Assembly: GCF_047495875.1 (NCBI RefSeq)
Contig: NC_092459.1
Span: 18,523,795 to 18,587,794 of the forward strand
Source of the DNA: Pithys albifrons albifrons
Lineage: Eukaryota > Chordata > Aves > Passeriformes > Thamnophilidae
Direction: 5' to 3'
Length of the DNA: 64,000 nucleotides
The notes beneath the pieces were generated by a model. It searched no databases. It was not told the origin of the DNA and was given only the letters and a program-made list of their open reading frames with translations. The translations under genes and the position numbers were made by a program. This document shows, piece after piece, positions 11,801 to 24,100 of this stretch. Numbering within the stretch: position 1 is the stretch's first letter; every line of letters starts with the position of its first letter.

Positions 11801-13326
11801 GTACTGCAGAGAATTTGGATAAGGCTTATAAAGAAAATCCTGAATGTGGTCACTTCAACAGTTCCATTTTGATTTAATTGACAGAAGCTGAATTAGGTCT
11901 TTCAATAGAGGGCCAATAGAACTGTTGAGTTCTGCTTGGTTTGCACACATGTATTACATCCAATGAGACTGTAATTGTAATAAAGATTATAGAATGTAGG
12001 CTTGAAATGAACAGAAGGATTTTGCCCCGTGTTCATATAGATGCTTCATATCCATCAGAACCTTAAGGGTTGTCATACTCCAGATCTATCCTTAAAAGAA
12101 TACACATGTACTTTCCTAGGAGTGTCCTTTTCAAAATGTATCAGCTCTGAATTCTACAAGCTGGAACTCTCTTCTTTTCTGTGCTTTTACAACACACAGA
12201 ATTCAGAAGGCTCCAGTCTTGATGCCACAATCATGATGTGAATTATTCAATGATGTTACAAGCAATTGTCTCATCTCCAATGCTGTGCTAAGGCTCTGAT
12301 AGGCATCACCTCATTTACACTGTTACCACACTGTTACCATCTTCACAAGACTTGTAGCACAACCGAAAATGGTTGAGATTCTTTTATTCCACAACCAAGT
12401 GCTCTCAATTCTGATTAAATTCTTTGGGAGGCAAGAAAATTCAGCACATCTTGTAGATTTGTCTGATGCTGCAACACAATTTCTAATGACAAGTAATAAT
12501 GACTTTTTAAATGAAGACTACATGGAAATTGAATCATTACTCCTTTTATGAACTACATGCTGATCCCACATTCACTTGAGGAACTATTAACTGTACAGGA
12601 AGAGATTCTACTAAAATTACAGAGGTTATAATAGAGAACAGAAGGAGCATGCATGGAAATCAGACTTGTGCCTCAGGGATGAAAAGATTTAGTAACAGAG
12701 TAATTTTCCTTTTTATGAATGAATTTAGAATATAATTTGTTATAAAGAGTGACTTCACATTTTTACATCATCAACAGTATTTTTTACAAACTTTAACCAG
12801 ACATTTATATTTAAAAAAACACAAAGCTGGAAATCAAAATCTCGCTTGCAAAACTTGTGTTAAAGAGGGCATGTAGGTGACCAGGAAGAAATAAAATACT
12901 GGGGTTTATTGATTCTTATGCATGTAAAATTAATCCTTAACTGGATGAGTGAAATCTCCAACATAAACAGTTAAGTCCCATGATTTAAAAAGTCTATTAA
13001 GGGAAAATATGCTTTAAATAGGATTAACTCTTAAAACCCTTTAGATTTAAAAAAATATTGGTTCAAAACCCTGAATCATCTTGTATTCTATAGTTGCTGC
13101 AAAGTGAGAAAAGATTCTGTACTGATTGTAACCAAATGGGAAATGGGGAAATTACTGTATTTTTTGAAAGAATTATACTTTATAATCTTATATAAGCATA
13201 TATTTACCACTATATAATTATTTACAGCTTCATAATAATAATAATTTAAAAAAGTGATGTGAATTTAGATCCACACAAAAAACATCAGTGAACGAACATG
13301 AGTGAATAGTACCTGATGGTACCTAC
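8825..13326 (-). other. ERICH1: ERICH1 intron 5
   Basis: A 4.5 kb intron between exons 5 and 6, with donor GTAGGT and an acceptor after a long poly-T tract. It is AT-rich. I see only a short (AT)n run near 10686-10696 and no recognisable mobile element. The short open frames here (for example near 10430-11270) have no family resemblance and look like chance. Confidence 0.85.
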
Positions 13327-13521
13327 CAGGAAGCATCATGGATTGTTCTTGGAATTGTTTCAAAGCATCCTTCAATCTCTCAATATCCTGTAGCAATACA
13401 AGGGATTTCAATTGATGTAGATGAGTCACATCTGAGGAAGAGATGGTGCGAGATTCGAGATATTGTAAGAGCTCTTGGGCAGTTGCTGAATTTACAGCAG
13501 CATCTGTGCGTTCTGATTTCT
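13327..13521 (-). CDS. ERICH1: ERICH1 coding exon 5 (leucine-rich C-terminal domain)
   Basis: The exon is 195 nt, phase 1 in and out, encoding about residues 244-308. The acceptor is gtttttccag ending at 13522. The donor is CCTG|GTAGGT at 13326. A second GT four bases further on would break the frame and is not chosen. The protein reads KSERTDAAV, then AQELLQYLESRTISSSDVTH, then LKSLVLLQDIERLKDALKQF. It aligns without gaps to human EELLDRLASHSMLPSDV...LLLLQDTERLKHAL. This is the best-conserved part of the family and is predicted to be helical. No known catalytic motif is visible. Confidence 0.97.
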
Positions 13522-15635
13522 CTGGAAAAACAGTTGGAAAACTATGTTAAAAATATTCAGCGAGCATAGAGAAAAATTTTCTTAATTATACTTTCTTTTC
13601 AAAGACAGCATCTTTCTTTTAGAACAACTGACAATCATCAGGTACTAAAGAGCAGCTTGCTCCTCCCACTTTTTGTTAAATATTAAAACAATGGTAAGAA
13701 AACTACAAAATTCAATAAGTAAACAGGACAAAAGGATTCATAATGGAAGAGGAATCTAAAATTTTCAAAATTAGCAGAGGATGAAAGTGCGATGAAGAAA
13801 CTGTGCTGAGGCCAAAGCACTGGTTTTGCTTCCAACACACTATGTATTATAAAAATGCACACACATCTGGAGACAGGGAAGCTCTGTGGAACTACTGCAA
13901 CACTCTTCTAGAGGCAACCAATTATCTTGTTATTGCACCTTTATGTTTTTTATTTAAAATGCAGGTATAATAGCATGAAGACAGCAGAGAAGGGCATATA
14001 TTGTTTAAACACTACTAAAGCATAAATTCTTCTTTTCCAGTAACAATGTGTAGTCTGTCCCTTTAACCAGACTCCCTTTAATTCTGCTGTTTTTTACCAG
14101 CAAGCCAACTGAGAAGAACAGAATTTTCCTGATTTGGCTTTTTAACCTATGTACTAGAAGTATAATCCAATGTGACCATTTGAGAATGCTTCCAACAGTA
14201 ATGGCTTCCAATTTTATCTAAAAGAAACAGGGAGTGTTAAAGACATTAAACTAGAAAAGGCAAATAGGATAATGTCAAATCTGAACTGGGATTTGACTAA
14301 CAAGAAGGTAAGTCTCACTCTGATTTATGCATGTCACATCTTATCTGCAGATGAACTTCCTTTTACCTAGGAATTCCTCTCTGTGGATTCCAAGGTCCTC
14401 ACTCGCTCAACACTTCAATCTGCTGCTTTTAAACTAGGGCCAGTCAGTCTGACAAAAACTGTCAAACCCTGATCTGGACTTCCAGGAAAGCTGAAAGCTC
14501 AACAGCACTCTTAAAACTCAAGATGCAACACAGCTGTGAACAGTTGATCAGGTTTCTGTTCTGGGTCATGTATTAACAGCAGAACTTGAAGAGTTTGCAA
14601 TCTTGCTCAGTTACTCTGGAGTTTCACTACAGCAAATGTATGTAGCTTAGCTTACATTTACTTAGCCATGCAGTGAAGCAGTAAAATTCTTATTTTTGGT
14701 GATGGAAATACATTAACCAAAAACAGAATAGCTTTTTAATGCTAGGCTTATTATGAAGACTTGAGGCAGCAGAAAGAATTAACGGTAAGCAAAGAAAATT
14801 CTATATATAAATCTTGAAAAAAAATAACAAAAAAATTAACATGAAATCCTTAACATTATCTTACAGGGTGTTTAAAGTAATTTTGTAGTCTAAAGATGAA
14901 TTTTACAGGACTAGGAGCCAACAACTCTTACTTAAGATGGACTCATACAGAGAGGTGAGCTGCTTAATATTTTCCCTTCAGCTTCTCAGTGACCAGATAA
15001 ACATCTGATAGGCCATTAGGGATAACATCAAGTACTATCAACCTGCATAGAGCATCAGCTCCCATTCATCTTGTTCAGAAGTGTTTTATGCCAATAGATA
15101 TTCCCAGTGCCAACAGTATCTTCCCCTTTCCTCTTGCATGCTGTCTGTCTAGATTTCCTTATATAATACAAATAAATCTCCTCCTGGGAAGGAAAACATT
15201 CTGAAAAGTAGGTTGGTTAAGAGATGCGAAGCATGAAAGTAGTTTAGGATAGCAATTGCTCTCATTTGAAGTTCTCTGAAAGGAAGTAATCCTTCCGGAT
15301 GTTTGCTTGCAAAGGAAAGAAGAATTTGGCCCATTTTAACCACTTGCTGCAAGTGGATGTGTATGTTTATGAAAAGAGCAAGAAATATCACATATAAATT
15401 TTCAAAGACAGAAACAAAGAACCGCAGGTTTTCTCTACTGATGTGGATTCTTACATATTCATGTACACACCAGAAAGTGGGACAAATACTAAGCACTCGC
15501 ATGTCTTACTGAGTTCAAGAGGGACAATTCTCTAGTAGATTTGCCCCACTCTACAGCAGTAATAAAATAAACGCACATCCATTTTCTCCTGCGCCATAAT
15601 ACTCATGAAAAGAGACGAGAAAGAGTGGTACATAC
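13522..15635 (-). other. ERICH1: ERICH1 intron 4
   Basis: A 2.1 kb intron with donor GTATGT and acceptor tttttccag. No repeat family, RNA gene or extra exon was recognised. Overlapping open frames on both strands at 15149-15512 are short and resemble nothing I know. Confidence 0.85.
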
Positions 15636-16013
15636 TGTCAGCAAAATAAATTTGCTGTGTTGCCTGCAGGAAGTCCAGAACGCTATCTGCCTTTTCATCT
15701 ATGTCTTTCAAGCCCTCTGCTTCTTCTCTGTTGTTTTTGTCAGGTTGATATGTAAAATCCACACTGGTAGTTTTTGTTACCAAGCCAGCTGCTCTCTTTT
15801 TTTCTTTCTGCCGCTTCTTTTTCATTTTCCTCTTTTTGTTTTTGCTTATTTTGGGACTGTCTCTCTGCTGCAGCTGTAAATTATCTTGAACAAGAGTCTC
15901 TTGCATTCCAGAATTTGTTTGTTCTCCATGTAAATTATTAGAGATTTGCAAATTGCTCTTTTGTTTCTTCCTTCGAACGCGCTTTCTCTTGGTTTGCCCT
16001 TGATATTCCTCTT
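15636..16013 (-). CDS. ERICH1: ERICH1 coding exon 4 (basic NLS-like block and YQP-DFL region)
   Basis: This is the largest exon, 378 nt, phase 1 in and out, encoding about residues 118-243. The acceptor is ctcttttgaatccacag ending at 16014, and the donor is GACA|GTATGT at 15635. It opens with EEEY, then KRKRVRRKKQK, a classical nuclear-localisation-like cluster, then a glutamine/asparagine-rich linker. A second basic block follows (KNKKRKMKKKRQKEKKR), running into AAGLVTKTTSVDFTYQP, which is nearly the human sequence. The end, VLDFLQATQQIYFAD, matches human ILNFLKSTQEMYFYD. Human ERICH1 has well over 100 residues of acidic tandem repeats between the YQP and DFL motifs. Here that gap is only about 20 residues. 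Another AG at 16040-16041 gives an out-of-frame alternative acceptor. Confidence 0.97.
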
Positions 16014-17058
16014 CTGTGGATTCAAAAGAGACATGAGAGCTGTAAATAAGAAGATCTGTAATAAGTGTTTTAGAACTGCGAACAATGAAATATTACACCC
16101 TTCAAATTCTGAGATACCTGAGTGGCTCTAACCTTACTTTTATGATTAGAATGTCTTTCAGTACTGCAATGTCAAAGTCAACTTTTCTGAATGCATTGAG
16201 GAGGAAGATAAGCTCTTTTCCCTTCTGCTTTCAATAAAGACTTTACTCTCATTCCTGCTACATGCTTTATATTGCATTTACTTTCTTAACGTAGATAATA
16301 TAGTTCTATACAGAGTGAGGTCAAAAGAATCCCCACGACAAAAAACAGTATGTGCAGGCTGAGAGACTCAGCATGAGAGAGCTCCCCAAGGAGTCTCACA
16401 CCACCAGTTCATAGACTTGACCAAGAACGCACGGAAAATGCACACAATTTACAATGAAAGATGATACTGTTTACATTGATGATACTCATTCATGACAGTG
16501 CTGTACTTTAAAAACACTAGGCATTTGCTTCTGACTCATCTACTTTCTTCTCCTTAAACATCCTCCTCCTTTGGCATATCTTACTGTTAGCTCAGTTTTG
16601 GACATCAACTTCACAGGAAAAGTGTGCGCAAGGCAACAGTGACTTTGGCAAATTGTCTCCAATCTCTTAAACAGCCTGCCTTGGTTCTGTTGTTCCTTTG
16701 CTATATTATAATTTCCTTACTAGCTAATTCATCAAAACCCTCAAATGTCATGAGAAATAAGTCTTTCTTGCTCTCCAAGACAGCTTTCATGCTTCTTTAC
16801 TCAGATCTTATCTCTGTACACAGAGCCTGAGTTTTAAAGTCATCTCTGACCTGGACTGCTTCTCCCACTCACTCACTTCTGAGTGTTAACCTTCTAAACA
16901 CTAGCCAAGGAAGACTGGCAGAACCCATTTTCCCTTTGTGTGCACTGCTGCTGAAGTCCATATTCATGTCTATAATAATTCCTGTCTAACTGAAATTCCC
17001 TCCTTCGTGGTCTAATGAAATCCGCACGTGTTAAACAACATGGAGTGCAGAATGCCAG

Positions 17059-18171
17059 TGTTATTCTATGTATTGAGCTTGCATGGTAAGATTTTGGTCA
17101 CAGTGGGGGCTACAGCAGTGACTTCTGTGAAAAGAAGCTTCCCCTGTGTCAGACAGAACCAATGCCAGCCGCCTCCAAGAGGGATCTGCTGCTGGCTGGC
17201 CAAGGCTGAGCCCATCAGTGATGGGAGTAATGCCTCTGAGATAACACAGTAGAGAAGGGGAAAAAAATTATTGTGCAGAAGTAATTGCAGCCAGAGCAGA
17301 GAGGAATGAGAATATCTTAGAGAAACGAGTCTGCAGACACCAAAGTCAGATGAAGAAGGAGAGGGAGGAGGTGCTCCAGGCACGGGAGCAGATTCCCCTG
17401 CAGCCCATGGAGATCCATAGTGGAACAGAGATCCACCTGAAGCCTGTGGAGAAACCCACAACTGAGCAAGTGGAAGCACAAGAGAGGCTGTGACCTGTAG
17501 GGAGCCCACACTGGAGGAGCAGGCTCCTAGCAGGATCTGCGGCCCCATGGAGAGAGGAGCTCACACTGAGGGCAAGTTTGTTGGCAGGACTTGTGAGTCT
17601 TTGGAGGACCCACACTGGAGCAGCCGGTTCCACAAGCGCTGCACTCATGCTGGAGGGGTCCTGAAGGGACCCACGCTGGAGCAGTTAATGAAGAACTGCA
17701 GCCCATGGGAAGGACTCACCACAGAGAAGTTCATGGAGGACTGTCTCCCATGGGAGAGACCCCATGCTGGAGTAGGGAAAGGACTCCTCTCCCTGAGGAG
17801 GAAGCAGCAGCAGAAACACATGATGAACTGGCTGTAGCCCCATCTCCCTGCAGTGCTGCAGTAGAGGAGGTAGAGAATTGGGAATAAAGTTAAGCCTGGG
17901 AAGATGGGAGGGGTGGTGGCAAAGGTGTTTTTAAGATTTAATTCTACTTCTTAACCTGTTCTGATTTTGACCGGTAATAAATTCAACTATTTCCCCAGGT
18001 GAAGCCTGTTTTACCCAGGTGAGTGATGGTAACTGGTGAGTGATCTCTCCCTGTCCTTATCTTCGCTCATGAACCTTTAGTTTTATTTTCTTTCTCTTGT
18101 TCAGCTGAGGAGGGAAGTGATAGAGTGGCTTTGGTGGGCACCTGGTGTTCAGCCAAGGACAAACTACCACA
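17059..18171 (+). mobile_element. Avian endogenous-retrovirus solo LTR, about 1.1 kb
   Basis: A GC-richer block in AT-rich intron, with sequence I recognise from many bird genomes. Hallmarks are tgtcagacagaaccaatgcc, repeated 'cccatggga...cacgctggagcag' phrases, a late 'ggtaataaattcaa' polyadenylation stretch (AATAAA at 17976-17981, another at 17883-17888), 'gtgagtgatctctccctgtc', and a terminal 'gatagagtggctttggtggg...ctaccaca'. It begins near TGTTATTCTA and ends in CA, as LTRs do. No internal viral genes flank it, so it is a solo LTR. The left edge is approximate and no clear target duplication was found. It is antisense to ERICH1. The family name is unverified. Confidence 0.75.
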
Positions 18172-21100
18172 TCCTAATGTCTTGCTCTAGAAAGTTAAGC
18201 CATTTATCCTTCTCTTGACCTCTACTTACATGCTTCTAAATTCCCCACAGTGCACTGAGCCTACTACTCTTATTTATCTGGGTTTACACCATTCCCTTAG
18301 GGTCAAAGAATCTTCGCTTGGCTAATACTGGTGTAACACAGGAGAGACACCTGAAGCCCAACACTTGTTTCAGGATGATATGCATAATCTCCTGAACTGC
18401 CTATGACATTCTCAGCTTGTTTGGCTTTCTTATCACTCCTCCCCCTAACCAGTCTTTGCCTCTATTTTTGCCATGGTTGGAGGCCCTCTCTTTCGTTTCT
18501 GTTTCTTTTTCTGTCTTGAACTCTGTCAGCTCTGAGCCACTTTCTCTTTAAATATCACTACAGACTTGTAGTTCTTTAGCTGTCAGATGACTCATTGCAA
18601 AGCAATTTTCCATACTTTCAATGAAGAAGGCTGCATAAAAATAAATTTGCTGTATTGTAATTGAACACCACAGCATGTTAAAGACAAGCCAACCATCACC
18701 CTGGACCCACAGTGTGGAATGTTTCACACCCATGGTATTTGAGCTAAATATCTTTATATGTGTTTGGACATATGGGATGTGGGAAAAATAACGTCTGTGT
18801 CATCCTGAAGGAATAAAATATCAGAACTGAAGGCAGATATGAATGGTGAAAGATGCTATAAACAAAACATCAGTGTTTCATCTTGAGATCTAATCTGGAT
18901 TTTCATGGGAGTATTTGTGTTATAATAGGTGAATTTCAATGTAAATACAGATACATTGTTTTGCAAAATTTCTCAGCCCTCTGTTAACCTGGACCTCACT
19001 GTTAATAACCCTATGCTCTCAGCAAAGTGGCCTAACTTGCTCTTTAAGCATATGAGAATCGCCAAATTTCAGCAAAACTACAGCATGTTGTGCAGTCAAA
19101 CACTCTAAATTGGTTTGAAGCCACTTGAAAAAAACAGTGCAGAAACCAGGTCAGGGCTTAAAGATAATTGATGCTTTGTGTCAAATCCAGAAGTTTCCCT
19201 ATCCCAGGTAGCTCAGGACAGCAGAAGGTCTGAAAAGACCATGATGAAGCTGTCTAAAGGCAGAATGAATGCTAGTCTTCCCATATGTAGATATTAATAT
19301 AAAACCCCGACTGAAATAAAACCAGAACTATGCTGACTTTTCTCCAATGCGGGAAACAAATCTAACACAAGGCTCTACCACCCTACCTAGATCACTTGAG
19401 GAGTCAGAGTGGAAGTCCTTTAGCAGTTTTTGTCATTCTTTGCCCTGTATTTCAGTATCTGTTTAGTATGTATCTACTGTTCCATGTGTGGGAGGTACTA
19501 GTGATTCAGCATCAGGAACAGATGAAATTAGATGCTTATGAATGCAAAGCAATGCACACAAAAGGGATTAATTTGAACAACTCACTGCTAGGGCTAGAGT
19601 GAACTGTTATCAGCTCAGGAAAAACAAAAGCCAGACCTGTGCATCAGTATGGAAAGCAAAATGAAAACATTTGCTCAGTGGGTATCAGCGATCAAAACAG
19701 CTAACACCTTGTTTGCATACATAAGAAAAGAGATGGAAAATAACTGGGAAAATATTCCAAAACGATTATATAATCCTGTTGTACTCTTCAAGCTTGTAAT
19801 GCTGTGTTTCTCAGCATAATCCTAGAATAATAAGACTTTGGCAGACAAGAGGAGGACTCTTAGAGAAGATACCAGAGAAAGAAACTCCAAGACAGTTTGT
19901 ATTATGTGACTTGAAAGGAAGAATAACAAAATAGACTTAGTTTCTGCCTCCTCCTGCAAGAACAAGGTGACATCCAATTAAGCTGAACAGTTTCACAAGC
20001 TAATAGAAGAAAGCAAATCCTTGTTTTAATATGGCACACTTTGCAATTGAATTCCCACATGTGTGGGGGGTATACATAGGACATGGATTCAAGAACTGGT
20101 TGTTCATACAGCCAGCAAGGCTACCTGATTATAACAGTCATGCTAAAATACAAGTAAGAGTTGTACAAGAAACATAAAGCATAAAGTTTAGGTCACAGCG
20201 CAAACAATGATCTTCAAAAATGACATGTTCAGTGGGATTTGCCTGCCACAGCTTTAGCTGTCTGAAAATAGTCAGTGAACACTTAGACCTATGAAAATAT
20301 TTAATGCATACTTAGACCTATGTTCCCTCTGATAACCCAAGAGACATTACCATCCTAAACCAGCTGGCATGGAAATGCAACCTGAAGGACTTAATCTCTC
20401 TCTCTCCCCTTCTATTAACCACAAAGGAAATAGAGACAATGAATTTTCACTAGAGGTTTGCAACAACTGAGAAGAATTAGTCTATAAAAATTATTGCACG
20501 GAGGAAGGTGTTGTTTAATATGAGCCTGCTCATGAGGATGACTTTTGCTAATTAACAAAATTCACTGTTCCATTAAAAATCCCGAAACAAAACAAACCAA
20601 CTTTTAACTGAGTCTCTACATTTCAAACCAGTAGGGAGGCCTGATAAAATGTCAATTGATAAAAATTTGGTTCCAACAATTTTTCCCACTGACAGAAAGC
20701 GTTTGTTATGTCAAAGCTGCATAATTATAACAAATTATAACAAATGCAGGGAATATATACTATGCAAGCAATCTTAGTATGTTAAGTAAGTACTTAAGCA
20801 ACAACGATAGGAGTATCAGCCTTTGGACCACACTAACTTTAGCCACAACTGCACCTACAGCTTGTCCTAATTCCACAAGACCTGATGATTCTTTTCCTTC
20901 TGTTCCATAATGACCTGTCACCTTCTTTCCCTCCAAAGACCTATCTCTGTTCCACAAGTCACTTAACTGATCACATAATCTAATTAGCCAGAAGCAACTG
21001 ACTCTAACCTGTTAAGTTTGCACTTGGTGTTCTCTCAGACTGAGCAAAGTGTCTTCCTGACGGAATGCTCACATACATTCTCCAGTCACAGTCATAATTT

Positions 21101-24100
21101 CATAGGCATTTCTTTCAGCCTTAATAAGAACACCTTCCTCAGGAACTGTTCAAAGTTAAATTTTCTGTTAGCATAGATTACTTTCTGGGTGCAGTTTACC
21201 ATGCAGGTGGCACAGTCACACTAGCCTGACTGACAGTGATATGGAAGATTGAATGAGCTGTCTGAAAACGAAAGCCAGCAGTAAAAGTCATTTTCTAACA
21301 GCCTATCTTATCTTGTCTGAAAGATTAAAACATTTTGTCTGTTCAAACCACATGATTCTTTAAGAAGTAGAAATATGTCAAAAAACAGATTTAAAATTAA
21401 ATAAGGGACTCAGTTTACAGATATAGCTTATTGAATTTTGATAATGAAAGCTCAGCACATCCAGTTTCTATCTTCAAGAAAAAATAGAAAATAAAAAAAT
21501 AGTGACTGACATCAAGATTCCCAATAAGCTAACTTTTATTTAATAACTTCTATTATACTAGCAAGTTACCTTGTATTCATCATCAGGGCAGCTGGAGACA
21601 TAAAGAGAATAAATACAAAGCTTAACATAGGCTAACAAACAGTTGACTTCCTCCTGTCCAGACTAACCATCAGCATGAACACACTGCTGGCAACTCTGTG
21701 ATGGAAAAGATGAGCTTCCTTGAGTTTATCTGTACTATTTTGGTTCCTTCAGACAATGGCAGATGGAAACATTGTGGGACAGCATCCTGCAATACAGTGA
21801 AAAAAGGGAGGAGCACTTAGGTTTCTGCAAGCCTAAGGGGAGTCCAAGTTTCATGACATGCCAAAATGAAGTTTAGCTCTGAGAATAAGCTGACAGTGCT
21901 AAGGATTTTTAAAAATCAGGTCCTTGAATATTATTAGAGCAAACTTTAAGAAAAATAAAAAAAAAGGAGTTAGGAAAAAAACATACAAAGCAGAACAAGA
22001 AAAAGATATTTTAAAAAATCCCCTCAGCTTCAGCAATCTGTATAATGGGTTCATCATGACTCAGGTATGACAGCTGGCTCTCCTGTTCAAGAACCAAGTC
22101 CCCACAGCTGGCATTCTGGATGTTGCTCATGGTAATTCTGCTGGGGTGTTTTTGCTTTGGTTTTTGTTTGTTTGTCTGTTTTTTCAGATTAAACATGACA
22201 TATGACTCTCCTGATTTTTTCAGCCAGTTTAAGTATCTTTTCTTCTCCCTGATGTACTGGATGGATTTTCCATGGTATACCATGCAGTCAATGCATAGGA
22301 ATTTAAATTTGGTTTAGAAGCTTGTAAAGAAAAAAAGAACGTTATTTTTAGTGCCAATTAGGATATCTGCAGCTACAGTTTGACCAAGAGCAAAAAGCTG
22401 TGGCTAGTGAATGCAATAAAATGTAATGGTTCATTAGAATAAAAGCAATATTGCAAAGATCTCAGAAGCACAAGATAACATTAATATTTTTACACTCTTT
22501 TTTTGCGGGAAATTGTTTCAAATCATCATTTGAAATCAGAAAAAGAAAACTTAATTCACAGCTTCAAAACTTTTAGTAATCTGCAACACTTGTGATGTTG
22601 GACAAAATTGCAAAAGATTGGAGTCTATTAAGGATATGGTCTTTTATTTGTTCATTCATACTATGTGTGCTCACAAATGAAGAATTCGTGTAAAATTAAC
22701 AAATGCTACTTAAGTTTGCACAACAGTATTACCTCTTGAATTTTAAGCAATCCAAGTAACAGTAATGACAATAATCAGCAAAGGCAGATATCACTATCTG
22801 CATCAGTCCTCCATCCTAAATGTTTATCTGACTATATACACAGATGAATTTCTCTTACTCATAAGTTACACCAAATTTCTGCCATAGGAGTAGCCATACT
22901 TGGTCACAACAAAAAACTACCTAGCACTATACCCTGCATCAAACAGTAGCCATACACTGCATTCAAGAAAAGGTGAACTTTAAACTTTTGAACTATTTAC
23001 CCGAGTAATTGCAATAATTTTGTTTGCTTTTTTTGATTGCTGCTGAGTGCTGGAATGTTGTTTTCACAGTTATTTATCATACGGTAAAATCTTACTCCTG
23101 CTTGGTAACAGCCAGCTCTGAGCCCACAGTTTTGCAGGTGAATTTTGACTAGTTATTTCTTTCTAAGTGCATCACTTGACAACTATCTTAGATGTGTTTC
23201 ATCTGTCATTTTTGACAAGTCACTCAATCTAGATTACACTGCATCCAGCTCTTGCCTTTATTGCAGTCGATATCTGTGTAGCCATCAGGAATTCTTCTGG
23301 TATCACTGTTAACTCTTTTTACCTGACCATCTACTGAACACAAACCTCCAGTTGTGACCTCCCTGTTTGGAGAACTGCTGCATTCTCTCCATCTCCGTAC
23401 TTATTCTAGGGCTTCATCTTTCATGTTATTTCTATGTGCTCTCTTTGGTGAGGGGCTTCAACGAAAACTTGGCGATTCAAGGAAACCATATCAGCTGTAG
23501 CATCCTTATCCATGTATTTCCTAGCTCTTCAAAGATTCCAGGGTATGTGTACACTTCCTCTTTGCAAACCTTATGTTGATTTGTCCCATACAGATCACAG
23601 GTTTTCAAGCCCCCACAAATATGATTTTGCCTTATAATTTGGGGTGAACTGCCTAAAGCAAACACCAGGATTACAGGCTTTTGCCCCCTGGGTGATTTAA
23701 GAACTGTTTTAAAAAAACCTGGCATTTGACTACCTAACCACAAAGTCTCTGATAACAAGGCCATTTGAAAAACAAGTAGTTATGCATCACTGCTAGTAAT
23801 GTGAGCAATGTTTCCTCTTGAATTCTTTAAGAAAGTTTAGGTGAATAAAACCTGGTACGGGTGATTTTATTTTATAATTTATGCTATTGTGTGACCCTTA
23901 AATCACTTGAATTTCACATATTCTTCCAGAAAACCCAGGAAGAAGTGCTGCATCATAGGATTCTCCATAGTAGGGTTTTTTTTTCCACAACTAATATCTA
24001 GGTAAAGAATTTATTTAACTTCTCTGAAGCAAGCCTCTCTAAATATTAATTCCACACTATAATCACTGGCTCAAAAGACTGGCAGACACAGTGGTCCTGG

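Noticed and set aside
15846..16085. 79-codon minus-strand open frame overlapping exon 4 in another frame
   Set aside because: It is an alternative reading of the same exon from the upstream acceptor. The ERICH1 frame is the conserved one.
17490..17887. Open frames of up to 115 codons within the 1.1 kb LTR, and those on the opposite strand (17066-17648)
   Set aside because: They come from the repeated GC-rich phrases of the LTR and match no retroviral or host protein.
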